From positions 30,357 through 94,356 of the forward strand of contig JAIBEL010000072.1 in the NCBI GenBank assembly GCA_019459285.1: a DNA stretch of 64,000 nucleotides, in the 5' to 3' direction. The notes below the pieces were generated by a model. That model saw only the letters and a list, made by a program, of their open reading frames with translations. It ran no database searches and was not told the DNA's origin. Of this stretch, positions 1 through 9,172 are shown piece after piece; position 1 is the stretch's first letter, and the number at the start of each line of letters is the position of its first letter. This stretch comes from Rhizobium sp. Its GTDB lineage: Bacteria; Pseudomonadota; Gammaproteobacteria; Burkholderiales; Thiobacillaceae. Both the position numbers and the translations under genes were made by a program.

Positions 1-1
1 G

Positions 2-172
2 CATGTGCACCTGACCGAGGACCAGATGCTGGAGGTGATCCTGGTCCAGGGCCCGGCTGCCAAGCTCCAGGCCATCACTCATGAAATGCTCGCCCAGCGC
101 GGCGTCATCACCGGTCGCCTACAACTGCTGGCGGCGGTCATCCCGCCCCTGCACGCGCCGGCCGCCGAATGA
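2..172 (+). CDS. NikR-like transcriptional regulator, C-terminal part (5' end outside window)
   Basis: The reading frame is open from base 2 to a TGA at 170-172 and encodes about 56 residues resembling the C-terminal ACT-like metal-binding domain of NikR regulators: a His-Val-His start, LEV/ILVQG in the middle, then EMLAQRGVITGRLQLL. In NikR the HVH histidines and a Cys six residues later bind nickel; here that Cys position is Met (HVHLTEDQM), so the usual square-planar nickel site looks incomplete. The stop overlaps the next ATG (ATGA), which suggests co-transcription with the carboxyguanidine/urea operon. The N-terminal ribbon-helix-helix domain is not in the window. Confidence 0.65.
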   Translation, partial: HVHLTEDQMLEVILVQGPAAKLQAITHEMLAQRGVITGRLQLLAAVIPPLHAPAAE

Positions 173-951
173 AAAACGAAATGCGGGCAATCAACCTATC
201 GACTGGATTACACATGGCCCAACACCTCAACCCCATCCCGCCCGACCTGTTCCTTTGGGAAGAAGCCCTGCCCGGAGGTTGCCACTGGTCCGGCATCCTC
301 CGCCGCGGCAACGCGCTGCGCATCACCGATCTGAGCGGCCGCGCCAACATCGCGGCGCTGTTCTACAACGCCGAGGAAAAGCTCGAGCGCTACAACATGC
401 CCGACACCCTGAAGGCGCAGCACACGGCGCACCTGACTAAGGGCCACGCGCTCTACTCCGACATGGGCCACGTGCTGTGCTCGGTCATTGCCGATACCTG
501 CGGCTGGCATGACACCGTGTGCGGCGTCAGCAACGCCGAGATGGTCAAGGCGAAATACGGCGAGGCGACCTATCAGACCCACCGCAATGCCATGTACCGC
601 AACGGCCGCGACGGCCTCTTGGTCGAACTCGGGAAGTGGGGCCTGGGCAAGCGCGACGTGGTGCCGAACGTGAACTTCTTCAGCAAGGTCGTCGCCGACG
701 ACGCCAGCAAGCTGCACTTTGACCAGGCCAATTCGCACCCCGGTGACTACTTTGACGTGCGCTTCGAGATGAATGTGCTGGTGGTGCTGTCCGCCGCGCC
801 GCATCCGCTCGATCCGCGCCCCGACTACGCGCCAGGCGACGTCATGTTGACTGCGTGGAAGGCCGGCGCGCCAGGGGCCGACGACGTCTGTCGCAACCGC
901 TGCGCCGAAAATCAGCGCGGCTTCTATCAAACCGAAATCCTTTATCGCTGA
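169..951 (+). CDS. DUF1989 protein, urea carboxylase-associated protein 1 (probable carboxyguanidine deiminase subunit)
   Basis: This 260-residue protein matches the UAAP1 type of DUF1989. Hallmarks include LEEALPGG-like [28 protein letters not shown], a conserved [12 protein letters not shown] and PNVNFFSKV. Proteins of this pair were long annotated as urea carboxylase-associated; characterised pairs form the carboxyguanidine deiminase CgdAB, which converts carboxyguanidine to allophanate. It is followed directly by its partner and then the carboxylase and allophanate hydrolase, which fits that role. The start at 169 is chosen for the ATGA overlap with the preceding regulator. ATGs at 181 and 214 are alternatives, and 214 gives the more usual family length; no strong ribosome-binding site decides. 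Confidence 0.85.
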   Translation: MKNEMRAINLSTGLHMAQHLNPIPPDLFLWEEALPGGCHWSGILRRGNALRITDLSGRANIAALFYNAEEKLERYNMPDTLKAQHTAHLTKGHALYSDMGHVLCSVIADTCGWHDTVCGVSNAEMVKAKYGEATYQTHRNAMYRNGRDGLLVELGKWGLGKRDVVPNVNFFSKVVADDASKLHFDQANSHPGDYFDVRFEMNVLVVLSAAPHPLDPRPDYAPGDVMLTAWKAGAPGADDVCRNRCAENQRGFYQTEILYR

Positions 952-959
952 GGCCAGAC

Positions 960-1619
960 ATGAGCACCTTCAACCTCGTCGAAAGTCCTTTCGATCCCAG
1001 GCATGCTGTCGTCGATGTCGTCGTCGACGCCGGCGATCCGTGGATCCACGAAATCAAGAAGGGCCAGGTCTTCCGCATCCTCGACCTCGAAGGCAACCAG
1101 GCGGTCGACACACTGTTCTTCAGCGCGCGCGACCCCGAGGAGCGCTACAGCGCCGCCGACACCGTGCGCGCGCAGGGCGCGCTCTATCTCACTACCGGCA
1201 CGCAGTTGATGTCGACCGAAGGCAGGGTGATGCTGACCATCACCGCCGACACCTGCGGCCGCCACGATACCCTCGGCGGCGCCTGCTCGTGCGAGAGCAA
1301 CACCGTGCGCTACGCGCTCGACAAGCGGCCGATGCATTCCTGCCGCGACAGCTTCCTGCACGCGCTGGCGCACTATGACGGCGGCCTGACCAAGCGCGAC
1401 ATCACCAGCAACATCAACTTCTTCATGAACGTGCCGGTGACGCCCGAAGGCGGCCTCACCTTCGTCGACGGCGTGTCGGCGCCCGGCAAGTACGTCGAGA
1501 TGCGTGCCGAGATGGACGTGCTGTGCCTGATCTCCAACTGCCCGCAATTGAACAACCCGTGCAACGCCTACAACCCGACCCCAGTGCGGGTGCTGATCTG
1601 GGACGCGGCCGCCCAATAA
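960..1619 (+). CDS. DUF1989 protein, urea carboxylase-associated protein 2 (probable carboxyguanidine deiminase subunit)
   Basis: This 219-residue protein is the UAAP2-type partner of the gene just upstream. It has the typical signatures [53 protein letters not shown] and the C-terminal [17 protein letters not shown]. The Cys, His and Asp residues of the TCGRHD segment are candidate metal or catalytic residues. The gap of eight bases to the previous stop and the 87-base spacing to the carboxylase indicate one operon. By analogy with CgdAB it should form a heteromer that deaminates carboxyguanidine. If the downstream carboxylase is strictly urea-specific, the role of this pair would be unclear. 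Confidence 0.87.
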   Translation: MSTFNLVESPFDPRHAVVDVVVDAGDPWIHEIKKGQVFRILDLEGNQAVDTLFFSARDPEERYSAADTVRAQGALYLTTGTQLMSTEGRVMLTITADTCGRHDTLGGACSCESNTVRYALDKRPMHSCRDSFLHALAHYDGGLTKRDITSNINFFMNVPVTPEGGLTFVDGVSAPGKYVEMRAEMDVLCLISNCPQLNNPCNAYNPTPVRVLIWDAAAQ

Positions 1620-1706
1620 CAAGCCGAGCCAATAACAATTAACAATCCACGGCGGGACGGCCCGCCGCGGAGACTGCACGCGGGACGACCCGCAAGGAAG
1701 CACAAC

Positions 1707-4700
1707 ATGTTCGACAAGGTTCTCATCGCCAACCGCGGTGCCATCGCCTGCCGCATCATCCGCACCCTTCGCACGATGGGGGTGAAGTCGGTCGCCGTCT
1801 ATTCCGAGGCCGACCGCCATTCGCTCCACGTGCGCCTTGCCGACGAAGCGGTGGAAATCGGCCCGGCGCCGGCGGCGCAGAGCTACCTGCGTGGAGAAAA
1901 AATCCTTGAGGCCGCCCGTGCCACCGGCGCCCAGGCGATCCATCCGGGCTACGGCTTCCTCTCCGAGAACCCCGGCTTCGCCGAGGACTGCGCCGCCGCC
2001 GGCATCGCCTTCATCGGCCCCAGCCCGGACCAGATGCGCGCCTTCGGCCTCAAGCACACCGCGCGCGACCTGGCCGAGCACAACAAGGTGCCGCTCTTGC
2101 CGGGTTCCGGTCTCTTGAGCGATGCCGGTCACGCCCAGGCCGAAGCCGCGCGCATCGGCTACCCGGTGATGCTGAAGAGCACCGCCGGCGGCGGCGGCAT
2201 CGGCATGCGCCTGATCTGGAGTGCGGACGAACTGGTCGAAGCTTTCCAGTCAGTCGAGCGGCTGGCGCGAGCCAACTTCAAGGAAGCCGGCATCTTCCTC
2301 GAGAAATACGTCGAGCATGCGCGCCACATTGAGGTGCAGATCTTCGGCGACGGCAAAGGGCATGTGGTTGCGCTGGGTGAACGCGATTGTTCTGTTCAGC
2401 GGCGCAACCAGAAGGTGATCGAGGAGACCCCGGCGCCGGGCCTCACCGAGTCTCAGCGGTCGAGCCTGCTGGCTACCGCGGTACGTTTGGGTGAGGCGGT
2501 TGGCTACCGTTCAGCCGGCACCGTCGAGTTCGTTTACGACACCTTGAGCGGGGAGTTCTACTTCCTCGAAGTGAACACGCGGCTGCAGGTCGAGCACGGC
2601 GTTACCGAGGAAGTCACCGGCGTCGACCTGGTCGAATGGATGGTGAGGGAGGCTGCGGGCGAACTGGACTTGTCCGGCTTCCAGGCCGAGCCGCAAGGCG
2701 CGTCGATGCAGGTGCGCCTCTATGCCGAAGATCCGGGCAAGGACTTTCAGCCCGCCGCCGGCGTGCTGACCGAAGTGGTGTTTCCCGCCGACGCGCGCAT
2801 CGAGACCTGGGTCGAGCGCGGTTCGGACGTGCCGCCGTTTTACGACCCGATGGTGGCGAAGATCATCGTCAAGGGGCGTGACCGCGCCGACGCACTGAGC
2901 AAGATGCAACAGGTGCTGGCCAATACCCGCGTCGCCGGCATCGAGACCAACCTCGGCTACCTCGGCCAGATCGTGCGCGACGACACCTTCAGGGAGGGGC
3001 GCCAGACCACGCGCTATCTCAATGCCTTCCACTACCGCCCGACAACCATCGACGTCATCGAACCCGGTGTGCAGAGCAGCATCCAGGACTGGCCGGGCCG
3101 CACCGGTTACTGGGACATCGGCGTGCCGCCATCGGGACCGATGGACGCGCTGGCGCTGCGGCTCGCCAACAAGCTGGCCGGCAACGAAGAGGGCTCAGCT
3201 GCGCTGGAACTGACGGTGGCCGGCCCCACGCTGCGCTTCAACTGTGACGCGCGGATCGCGCTGGCCGGCGCTGACATGGGCGCCGAGCTCGATGGCGTTG
3301 CGATTGCCAACTGGGCGGCGCATGCGGTGAAGGCCGGTTCGATCCTGAAACTTGGCGCGATCAAGGACACCGGCTGCCGCGCCTACCTCGCGGTGCGCGG
3401 CGGCTTCGGCGTGCCGGATTACCTCGGCAGCAAGGCCACCTTCACCCTCGGCCAGTTCGGCGGCCACGCCGGCCGCACGCTGAGGGTCGGTGACGTGCTG
3501 CACATTCCAGCAGCAGCGTCCCTGAGTATCGACAAAGCATTGCCCGCCGCACTGATCCCCGTCTACAGCCACGCCTGGGAAATCGGTGTGCTGTACGGTC
3601 CGCACGGTGCGCCAGATTTCTTCACCGACGCCGACATCGACATGTTCTTCGCCACCGATTGGGAGGTGCACTACAACTCCAGCCGCACCGGCGTGCGCCT
3701 GATCGGCCCGCGCCCGCAGTGGGCGCGCAAGGACGGCGGCGAGGCCGGCCTGCATCCGTCCAACATCCACGACAATGCCTACGCCATCGGCGCGGTCGAT
3801 TTCACCGGCGACATGCCGGTGATCCTCGGGCCGGATGGGCCCAGCCTCGGCGGCTTCGTCTGCCCGGCCACCATCGTGCAGGCCGAGTTGTGGAAGATGG
3901 GCCAGCTGCGCCCCGGCGACACGGTGCGTTTCAAGCGCTTGAGCCAGGTGCAGGCCGAGCAGATGGAGGCGGCGCAGGACGCGGCCATCGCCAGCCTCGA
4001 CGCCCCGGCCGCGCCCGTCGCTGATAGCGGTCCGCTCGCCGAACCCGTGCTCCACCGCACCCCCGAAACCGACAATCCCGTCGCCGTGGTCTACCGACGC
4101 GCCGGCGACAAATACCTGCTGGTCGAATACGGCCCGCTGGTGCTCGACCTCAACCTGCGCTTCCGCGTGCATGCGCTGATGACCAAGCTGCAGGCCGAAG
4201 CCGTGCCGGGCATTCTCGATCTCACCCCCGGCATCCGTTCGCTGCAGGTGCACTACGACTCGCGCGTGCTGCCGCTGTCCCAGTTGATGGAGCTGCTGCT
4301 GGAAGCGGAAAAGGCGCTGCCCGCCATCGAGGACATGCAGGTGCCGACTCGCATCGTGCACATCCCGCTGTCGTGGGACGACGCCGCCACCCAACTCGCA
4401 ATCGAGAAGTACATGCAGTCGGTGCGCAAGGATGCGCCCTGGTGCCCGAGCAACATCGAGTTCATCCGCCGCATCAACGGCCTCGACAGCATCGAGGAAG
4501 TGAAGCGCATCGTCTTCGAGGCCAGCTACCTGGTGATGGGCCTGGGCGACGTCTACCTCGGTGCCCCGGTTGCGACGCCGGTCGATCCCAGACACAGATT
4601 GGTCACGACCAAGTACAATCCGGCGCGCACCTGGACCCCGGAAAACGCTGTCGGCATCGGCGGCGCCTATATGTGCGTCTACGGCATGGAAGGCCCCGGC

Positions 4701-5303
4701 GGCTACCAGTTCGTCGGCCGCACCCTGCAGATGTGGAACCGCTGGCGAGCAACCCGAGACTTCACCGACGGCAAGCCGTGGCTGCTGCGCTTCTTCGATC
4801 AGGTGCGCTTCTTCCCGGTGAGCGAGGAAGAACTGCTCAAGATCCGTGAGGACTTCCCGCTCGGCCGCTATCAATTGAAAGTGGAGGAAACCACCTTCAG
4901 CCTGCGCGAGTACAACAGTTTCCTTGCCGACAACGCCGCGTCCATCGGCGCCTTCAAGTCGCAGCAGCAGGCCTCCTTCGACGCCGAGCGCGAACGCTGG
5001 CGCGCCAGCGGCCAGGCCGACTACGCCAGCGACCTGACCGTGGCCGAAGCCGCGCCCGACAGCGAACTCGACCTGCCCGATAACGGTCGCGCCATCGCCA
5101 GCCACGTCGCCGGCAACGTGTGGAAAGTCGAAGTGGAAGCCGGTACCGAGGTGAAGCAGGGCGACCCGCTGGTCATCGTCGAATCGATGAAGATGGAGTT
5201 CGCCGTGCTGGCGCCGTGCGACGGCCGGGTTCATAAAGTCTTCTGCCGCGAAGGCGGGCAGGTGAGCGCCGGGCAGGACCTGCTGGTGCTGGTGAGCGAG
5301 TGA
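1707..5303 (+). CDS. Biotin-dependent urea/guanidine carboxylase
   Basis: The 1198-residue protein has the full single-chain urea carboxylase layout. It starts with a biotin carboxylase (N-domain about 1-110, ATP-grasp about 115-320 with a Gly-rich TAGGGGIGMR loop, C-domain about 335-445). Next come a KipA/AHS2 domain (about 455-740), a KipI/AHS1 domain (about 800-1010, including GMEGPGGYQFVGRT) and a C-terminal biotinyl domain with ESMKM, biotinylated Lys at residue 1162. A good AAGGAAG site lies at 1694-1700 before the ATG. It carboxylates urea or guanidine with ATP and bicarbonate. The flanking DUF1989 pair makes guanidine the likelier substrate, since urea carboxylase alone would not need a deiminase. 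Specificity rests on active-site residues I cannot align here. Confidence 0.9.
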   Translation: MFDKVLIANRGAIACRIIRTLRTMGVKSVAVYSEADRHSLHVRLADEAVEIGPAPAAQSYLRGEKILEAARATGAQAIHPGYGFLSENPGFAEDCAAAGIAFIGPSPDQMRAFGLKHTARDLAEHNKVPLLPGSGLLSDAGHAQAEAARIGYPVMLKSTAGGGGIGMRLIWSADELVEAFQSVERLARANFKEAGIFLEKYVEHARHIEVQIFGDGKGHVVALGERDCSVQRRNQKVIEETPAPGLTESQRSSLLATAVRLGEAVGYRSAGTVEFVYDTLSGEFYFLEVNTRLQVEHGVTEEVTGVDLVEWMVREAAGELDLSGFQAEPQGASMQVRLYAEDPGKDFQPAAGVLTEVVFPADARIETWVERGSDVPPFYDPMVAKIIVKGRDRADALSKMQQVLANTRVAGIETNLGYLGQIVRDDTFREGRQTTRYLNAFHYRPTTIDVIEPGVQSSIQDWPGRTGYWDIGVPPSGPMDALALRLANKLAGNEEGSAALELTVAGPTLRFNCDARIALAGADMGAELDGVAIANWAAHAVKAGSILKLGAIKDTGCRAYLAVRGGFGVPDYLGSKATFTLGQFGGHAGRTLRVGDVLHIPAAASLSIDKALPAALIPVYSHAWEIGVLYGPHGAPDFFTDADIDMFFATDWEVHYNSSRTGVRLIGPRPQWARKDGGEAGLHPSNIHDNAYAIGAVDFTGDMPVILGPDGPSLGGFVCPATIVQAELWKMGQLRPGDTVRFKRLSQVQAEQMEAAQDAAIASLDAPAAPVADSGPLAEPVLHRTPETDNPVAVVYRRAGDKYLLVEYGPLVLDLNLRFRVHALMTKLQAEAVPGILDLTPGIRSLQVHYDSRVLPLSQLMELLLEAEKALPAIEDMQVPTRIVHIPLSWDDAATQLAIEKYMQSVRKDAPWCPSNIEFIRRINGLDSIEEVKRIVFEASYLVMGLGDVYLGAPVATPVDPRHRLVTTKYNPARTWTPENAVGIGGAYMCVYGMEGPGGYQFVGRTLQMWNRWRATRDFTDGKPWLLRFFDQVRFFPVSEEELLKIREDFPLGRYQLKVEETTFSLREYNSFLADNAASIGAFKSQQQASFDAERERWRASGQADYASDLTVAEAAPDSELDLPDNGRAIASHVAGNVWKVEVEAGTEVKQGDPLVIVESMKMEFAVLAPCDGRVHKVFCREGGQVSAGQDLLVLVSE

Positions 5304-5310
5304 GGCGCGT

Positions 5311-7107
5311 ATGAATCTTTCGCTCGACATCGCCAGTCTGCGCCAGCGCTACCAGTCCGGCGCACTTACGCCGCTTCAACTGATGGAAGATCTGCTTGCC
5401 CGTCTGGCGGGCGAGGACAGCCACGCCATCTGGATCAGCCGCCTCGGTGCCGATGCGCTGCGTGCTTACGCCAGAAATCTGCAAGGCAAGGACATCGCGA
5501 GCCTGCCGCTCTACGGCATCCCCTTCGCTATCAAGGACAACATCGATCTCGCCGGCCTGCCGACCACCGCGGCCTGCCCCGAGTTCGCCTACACGCCGGA
5601 GCGCAGCGCCGCCGTCGTGCAGCGCCTGGTCGACGCCGGCGCGATTCCCCTCGGCAAGACCAACCTCGACCAGTTCGCCACTGGACTCAACGGCACCCGT
5701 TCGCCCTACGGCGCTTGCCGCAATGCCTTCGACCCCGACTTCATTTCAGGCGGCTCCAGTTCCGGCTCGGCCGTCGCGGTAGCGCTGGGCCTGGCGAGCT
5801 TCTCGCTCGGAACCGACACTGCCGGCTCCGGCCGCGTGCCCGCCGCCTTCAACAATCTCGTTGGCCACAAGCCGAGCTGCGGCGCACTCTCCACGCGCGG
5901 CGTGGTGCCCGCCTGCCGCTCGCTCGATGCGGTGTCGATCTTCGCGCTGACGGCCGAGGACGCCGAGCGCGTGCTGGCGGTGGCCGCCGGCTTCGATGTG
6001 GAAGATGAGTACTCGCGGCCACTGGCGCCGCACGGCTTCGACTTCGGCCGCGCGGCCGGTTTCAGGTTCGGCGTGCCGATGCAGACGGATCTGGCGTTTT
6101 TCGGCAACGCCGAGGCGGAACGCCTGTTCGGCGAAGCGGTGCAGCGCATGCAGGCGCTGGGCGGCACGCCGGTCGACGTCGACCTTGCACCCTTCCTCGA
6201 CACCGCACGCCTGCTCTACGACGGACCCTGGGTCGCCGAGCGCTACCTGGCCATCCGCGATTTCTTCGATACGCAACCGGATAAGGTTTTTCCGCCCGTG
6301 TGCGAGATCATCGCCGGCGGCCGCGGCATCAGTGCCGCCAACACCTTCGCCCATCTCTACAAATTGCGCGCACTCAAGCGGACGTGCGATGCCGTGTGGG
6401 ATGCCGTCGATGTGATGCTTACCCCGACTGCGGGGACGATCTATCGCATTGATGACATGCAGGCCGATCCGATCCGTCTCAACTCCAATCTCGGCTATTA
6501 CACCAACTTCATGAACCTGCTCGATCTCGCCGCCACCGCCGTGCCGGCCGGATTCCAGTCCAACGGCCTGCCGTTCGGCGTCACGCTCATTGCGCCGCCG
6601 CATCAGGACGGTCCGCTACTGCACCTGGCGTCAAGAATGCAACAGGCGCTGGGCGGCAAGCTAGGTGCCACCGATCACGCCTTGCCTCCAGCCAGGAAAT
6701 TGAACCTCCTGCCGGACGGCCAGATCCGGGTCGCCGTCGTTGGCGCGCACCTCTCCGGCTTGCCACTTAATCACCAGCTCACTGAGCGCAACGCGCGTTG
6801 GGTGAGTGCGGCGCAGACCGTGCCGACATACCGCTTCTACGCCCTGCCAGACGGCAAGCGCCCCGGTCTCATCAAAGTGGAAACGGGCGGCGCATCCATC
6901 GCCTGCGAAGTTTGGGAAATGCCCGTCAGCCAGTTCGGCTCCTTCGTCGACGGCATCCCCGCGCCGCTCGGCATCGGCAAGCTGGTGCTGGCCGATGGTT
7001 CAGTCGTGAACGGCTTCATCTGCGAAGGAATCGGCGTGGTCGATGCGAAGGACATCACAGAGTACGGAGGATGGCGGGCGTGGTGCGGTGTTTCACCACC
7101 CGATTGA
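5311..7107 (+). CDS. atzF: Allophanate hydrolase
   Basis: This 598-residue protein begins with an amidase-signature domain (about 1-450) holding the Ser-cisSer-Lys triad: Lys75 in FAIKDNID, Ser149 in SGGSSSGSA and Ser173 in DTAGSGRVP. Their spacing is the same as that of the known AtzF triad. The C-terminal region (about 470-598) is the extra allophanate hydrolase domain with GxxxxGxPLN-like LSGLPLNHQL and a conserved CEVWEMP segment, linked in other members to the decarboxylation step. The enzyme hydrolyses allophanate to ammonium and CO2, finishing the urea/guanidine route. It starts seven bases after the carboxylase stop, so it is the last gene of the operon. Confidence 0.92.
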   Translation: MNLSLDIASLRQRYQSGALTPLQLMEDLLARLAGEDSHAIWISRLGADALRAYARNLQGKDIASLPLYGIPFAIKDNIDLAGLPTTAACPEFAYTPERSAAVVQRLVDAGAIPLGKTNLDQFATGLNGTRSPYGACRNAFDPDFISGGSSSGSAVAVALGLASFSLGTDTAGSGRVPAAFNNLVGHKPSCGALSTRGVVPACRSLDAVSIFALTAEDAERVLAVAAGFDVEDEYSRPLAPHGFDFGRAAGFRFGVPMQTDLAFFGNAEAERLFGEAVQRMQALGGTPVDVDLAPFLDTARLLYDGPWVAERYLAIRDFFDTQPDKVFPPVCEIIAGGRGISAANTFAHLYKLRALKRTCDAVWDAVDVMLTPTAGTIYRIDDMQADPIRLNSNLGYYTNFMNLLDLAATAVPAGFQSNGLPFGVTLIAPPHQDGPLLHLASRMQQALGGKLGATDHALPPARKLNLLPDGQIRVAVVGAHLSGLPLNHQLTERNARWVSAAQTVPTYRFYALPDGKRPGLIKVETGGASIACEVWEMPVSQFGSFVDGIPAPLGIGKLVLADGSVVNGFICEGIGVVDAKDITEYGGWRAWCGVSPPD

Positions 7108-7134
7108 CGGTCCGCGATCAGAAATCTTCGTTAC

Positions 7135-7881
7135 TCACGCGGGTTGGGGAAGCACTTTGCTGACCCGAAACAGATCCACCTCGAAGCCATGAACCGTCCG
7201 GTTGTGTCCGGCGCTGAACTTGGCGTGGCTACCGGTCAGTTCGCACAGCCATGACTCCTTTGATAGCGGCTCGTTGCGTGGCAGGGCATCGGGGGTGAAC
7301 AAGGCGACATTCACGCCGCCCCCTGGATCACGCGCAGAGATGTACTCGAATGCCTCGATGCCGGTCTGACGCATCTTCGAACCCAGTTCCTGGGTGGCGG
7401 CATAGTCGGAAGGATGGGTGAGCTGTTTCCTGTGCACGGTAAAGGGAGGCGCATGCAACTGCAGGCCTCGCTTGGTCCGGTACTCTGCTTCCAGCATCGT
7501 GTGCTGGGTGACCAGTTTGCCCTCGGGCGGCACCGTCATGCCATGCCAGAAGACGAAGCGGTAATAGGCCGCCTCGGCCAGCACGGTATTCAAGCCCAGC
7601 GAGCCGTAGAACAGACTCGGCGCGATACGCGACCCGAAGCGCGAGCCATGCTTCAGGGGCGGATAGCGGAAGGGGGTGGCGAGCAGGTAATGCAGCCTTT
7701 CCGTCCCTGGCCGCCGGCGCGGCTTAGTGGCTTCCAGCAGATCCTCCAGCATGGCCTGGCGCTCAAGCGAGCTGACCAGCTGGGTGGTGGCGATTTCTTC
7801 CTGGCTTTCGACCAGTCGGAGCAGGCGGCCGGAAATCAGGCCTGCCGTAGCGCCTGCAAGGCAGGCATCCCAGTCGGCCAC
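7135..7881 (-). CDS. RES-domain toxin
   Basis: The 248-residue protein carries a RES domain, with RYPPLKHGSRFG, FYGSLGLNTVLAEAAYYRF and a downstream conserved Ser (SKESWL), matching the Arg-Glu-Ser pattern that names the family. RES toxins of Xre-RES pairs degrade or modify NAD and resemble ADP-ribosyltransferases. Translation starts at GTG 7881, which directly abuts the TAA of the antitoxin gene, so the pair is translationally coupled with the antitoxin first. It converges with the allophanate hydrolase gene across 27 bases. Confidence 0.85.
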   Translation of the reverse strand: MADWDACLAGATAGLISGRLLRLVESQEEIATTQLVSSLERQAMLEDLLEATKPRRRPGTERLHYLLATPFRYPPLKHGSRFGSRIAPSLFYGSLGLNTVLAEAAYYRFVFWHGMTVPPEGKLVTQHTMLEAEYRTKRGLQLHAPPFTVHRKQLTHPSDYAATQELGSKMRQTGIEAFEYISARDPGGGVNVALFTPDALPRNEPLSKESWLCELTGSHAKFSAGHNRTVHGFEVDLFRVSKVLPQPA

Positions 7882-8241
7882 TTACAGCTTGCCGCGCATG
7901 GCGTCCAAGTATTCGAGCACGCTGACAAGGCCTTGCACGGTTTTGACCTGCGCTGCGGGAACGCCGCCGGTGTGGCGGTTTTCCGTGTTCATCCAGTGGC
8001 GCATTTCCTTCTGGCCGCCGCCGACCAATACATAAAGCGCTCGGTAGCAGCGAATGAACAACAGCGCGAGCTCTCCAGCCTTGCTGTCGGGATCGATCCG
8101 GCCCCGGCTAACCACCGTGCGGTCCTTGCCGATGATTTCCCCAAGGTCGGCCTGACTCATGCCGAGGAATTTGCCGGCATTGCCGAACGCCTCGGACAGC
8201 ACGCTGGCCTTGTCTGCATCATGGGCGAGTGCGAGATTCAT
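7882..8241 (-). CDS. Xre/MbcA/ParS-type antitoxin of RES toxin
   Basis: This 119-residue protein has an N-terminal helix-turn-helix (about 20-45, LGMSQADLGEIIGKDRTVVSR region) and a C-terminal DUF2384/MbcA-ParS toxin-binding domain (RHWMNTENRHTGGVPAAQV, then a leucine-rich helix). The start at 8241 is chosen because GGAGCG stands five bases upstream on the coding strand; a longer frame to 8307 has no such site. As in other Xre-RES pairs it should bind and neutralise the RES toxin and repress its own promoter. An AT-rich stretch with an inverted repeat lies just upstream. Confidence 0.83.
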   Translation of the reverse strand: MNLALAHDADKASVLSEAFGNAGKFLGMSQADLGEIIGKDRTVVSRGRIDPDSKAGELALLFIRCYRALYVLVGGGQKEMRHWMNTENRHTGGVPAAQVKTVQGLVSVLEYLDAMRGKL

Positions 8242-8292
8242 GGTCGCTCCTTGCTGGGTGAAAAATGTTATACACCCACAATATAGCAAAAT

Positions 8293-8309
8293 ATGTGCAA
8301 ATAGCACAT
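8293..8309. promoter_or_regulatory. Candidate operator of the RES/Xre pair
   Basis: A perfect 6-bp inverted repeat, ATGTGC-AAATA-GCACAT, sits in the AT-rich region 52-68 bases upstream of the antitoxin ATG. Xre-type antitoxins commonly bind such dyads to repress their own operon. The role is inferred from position and symmetry. Confidence 0.45.
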
Positions 8310-8689
8310 TAAATTGAATGGGCAGGTCCGTGTACCAAAGCCGGCCTCAATTCAAGTCATGCCCCGTCAAGTCATCACTGGCTTTTGTGAATACACCCTG
8401 CAAATCCCTCTTTTGACAGGGGCCTTCCTCACACGCTTTACATTAAAGAAAGCGCTGATTAATCCGTCATTGCGAGCACTGCCCAGCCGGTTTTTCCATG
8501 CTCCTTTGCGCTTACTGTGGAACCCATATGAAATTTGTCCGACCTCTCATCGCAAAAATGTCATCCAAAGCGCCGACAGGGGACATTATTCGCACTGCAA
8601 TTTCTGATGCATGGCGCACAGAACCGTAAGAAGCTGGGCATTTTTGCCGCTTTTAAGGAAATGTCGCAGCGCATCGTGGCCAATCCAGC

Positions 8690-8708
8690 AAGCTTCGGCT
8701 GGAAGCTT
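8690..8708. repeat. Perfect hairpin AAGCTTC-GGCTG-GAAGCTT
   Basis: A 7-bp perfect stem with a 5-base loop lies about 175 bases upstream of kaiB. No T-run follows on either strand, so it does not look like an intrinsic terminator. Function unknown. Confidence 0.5.
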
Positions 8709-8779
8709 GTGTGTGCCTGCGCATGATCTAAGTTGACAGCATCACTGGCAGCGGGAGACCTGCCTGGCGCGCATCAAAT

Positions 8780-8825
8780 ACTCGCCATCGGCGAGTCACG
8801 AGGGGGAGTAGTCGTGCGGCCGCAC
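8780..8825. promoter_or_regulatory. Paired dyads in the kaiB upstream region
   Basis: Two perfect inverted repeats lie 56-102 bases before the kaiB start: ACTCGCC-ATC-GGCGAGT at 8780-8796 and the 12-bp palindrome GTGCGGCCGCAC at 8814-8825. They could be operators or fold in the leader RNA and influence kaiB expression. No homology supports either reading. Confidence 0.4.
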
Positions 8826-8881
8826 CCAAATGGAGACGTTACGCGGAGCGGTGGCGAAGCCGGGTCGGAAATGAACCAGCC

Positions 8882-9172
8882 ATGAAAGGCCCCATCATGT
8901 TCAATTTCCGGATTTATGTCACAGGCGACTCGCTGAATCCCGCGCGGGCGCTTTCCAACCTGGCCGCACTTTGTCGTACACACCTGCCGGATCGGCACCA
9001 GATCGAAGTCATAGACGTGTTTAAAGATCCGGAGTGCGGCCTGATGGATGGCATCTTCATGACACCGACGCTCATCAAGCTCGCGTCGTCTCCCGTCCGA
9101 AGAATCGTCTGCACCCTCAGCCACAGACAGACCGTCTTGTTGGCTCAGGACCTGGAAAGTCACGTCCCGTGA
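8882..9172 (+). CDS. kaiB: KaiB-family protein
   Basis: The 96-residue protein matches KaiB along its length: an initial [16 protein letters not shown] strand-helix, then [10 protein letters not shown], an MTPTLIKL segment with the conserved cis-Pro region, and [20 protein letters not shown]. KaiB has a thioredoxin-like fold and in cyanobacteria binds KaiC and the output or input kinases. Here it is the first gene of an operon with a hybrid kinase, an EAL protein and a receiver protein. The kinase GTG start overlaps this stop codon. An internal ATG at 8897 is an alternative start. A KaiC-like gene lies 43 kb away in the window. Confidence 0.88.
   Translation: MKGPIMFNFRIYVTGDSLNPARALSNLAALCRTHLPDRHQIEVIDVFKDPECGLMDGIFMTPTLIKLASSPVRRIVCTLSHRQTVLLAQDLESHVP

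Larger units (their letters stand above)
8310..8881. other. Gene-poor region upstream of kaiB
   Basis: No convincing gene was found in these 572 bases. Short open frames lack ribosome-binding sites and recognisable domains. The stretch holds three perfect inverted repeats, listed separately, and a TTGACA hexamer at 8733-8738 that could be the -35 element of a kaiB promoter, although no good -10 box follows at 17 bases. Confidence 0.5.

Noticed and set aside
8460..8490. CGTCATTGCGAGC-like stretch resembling a common proteobacterial repeat
   Set aside because: Only about 13 bases match and no second arm or further copy was found.
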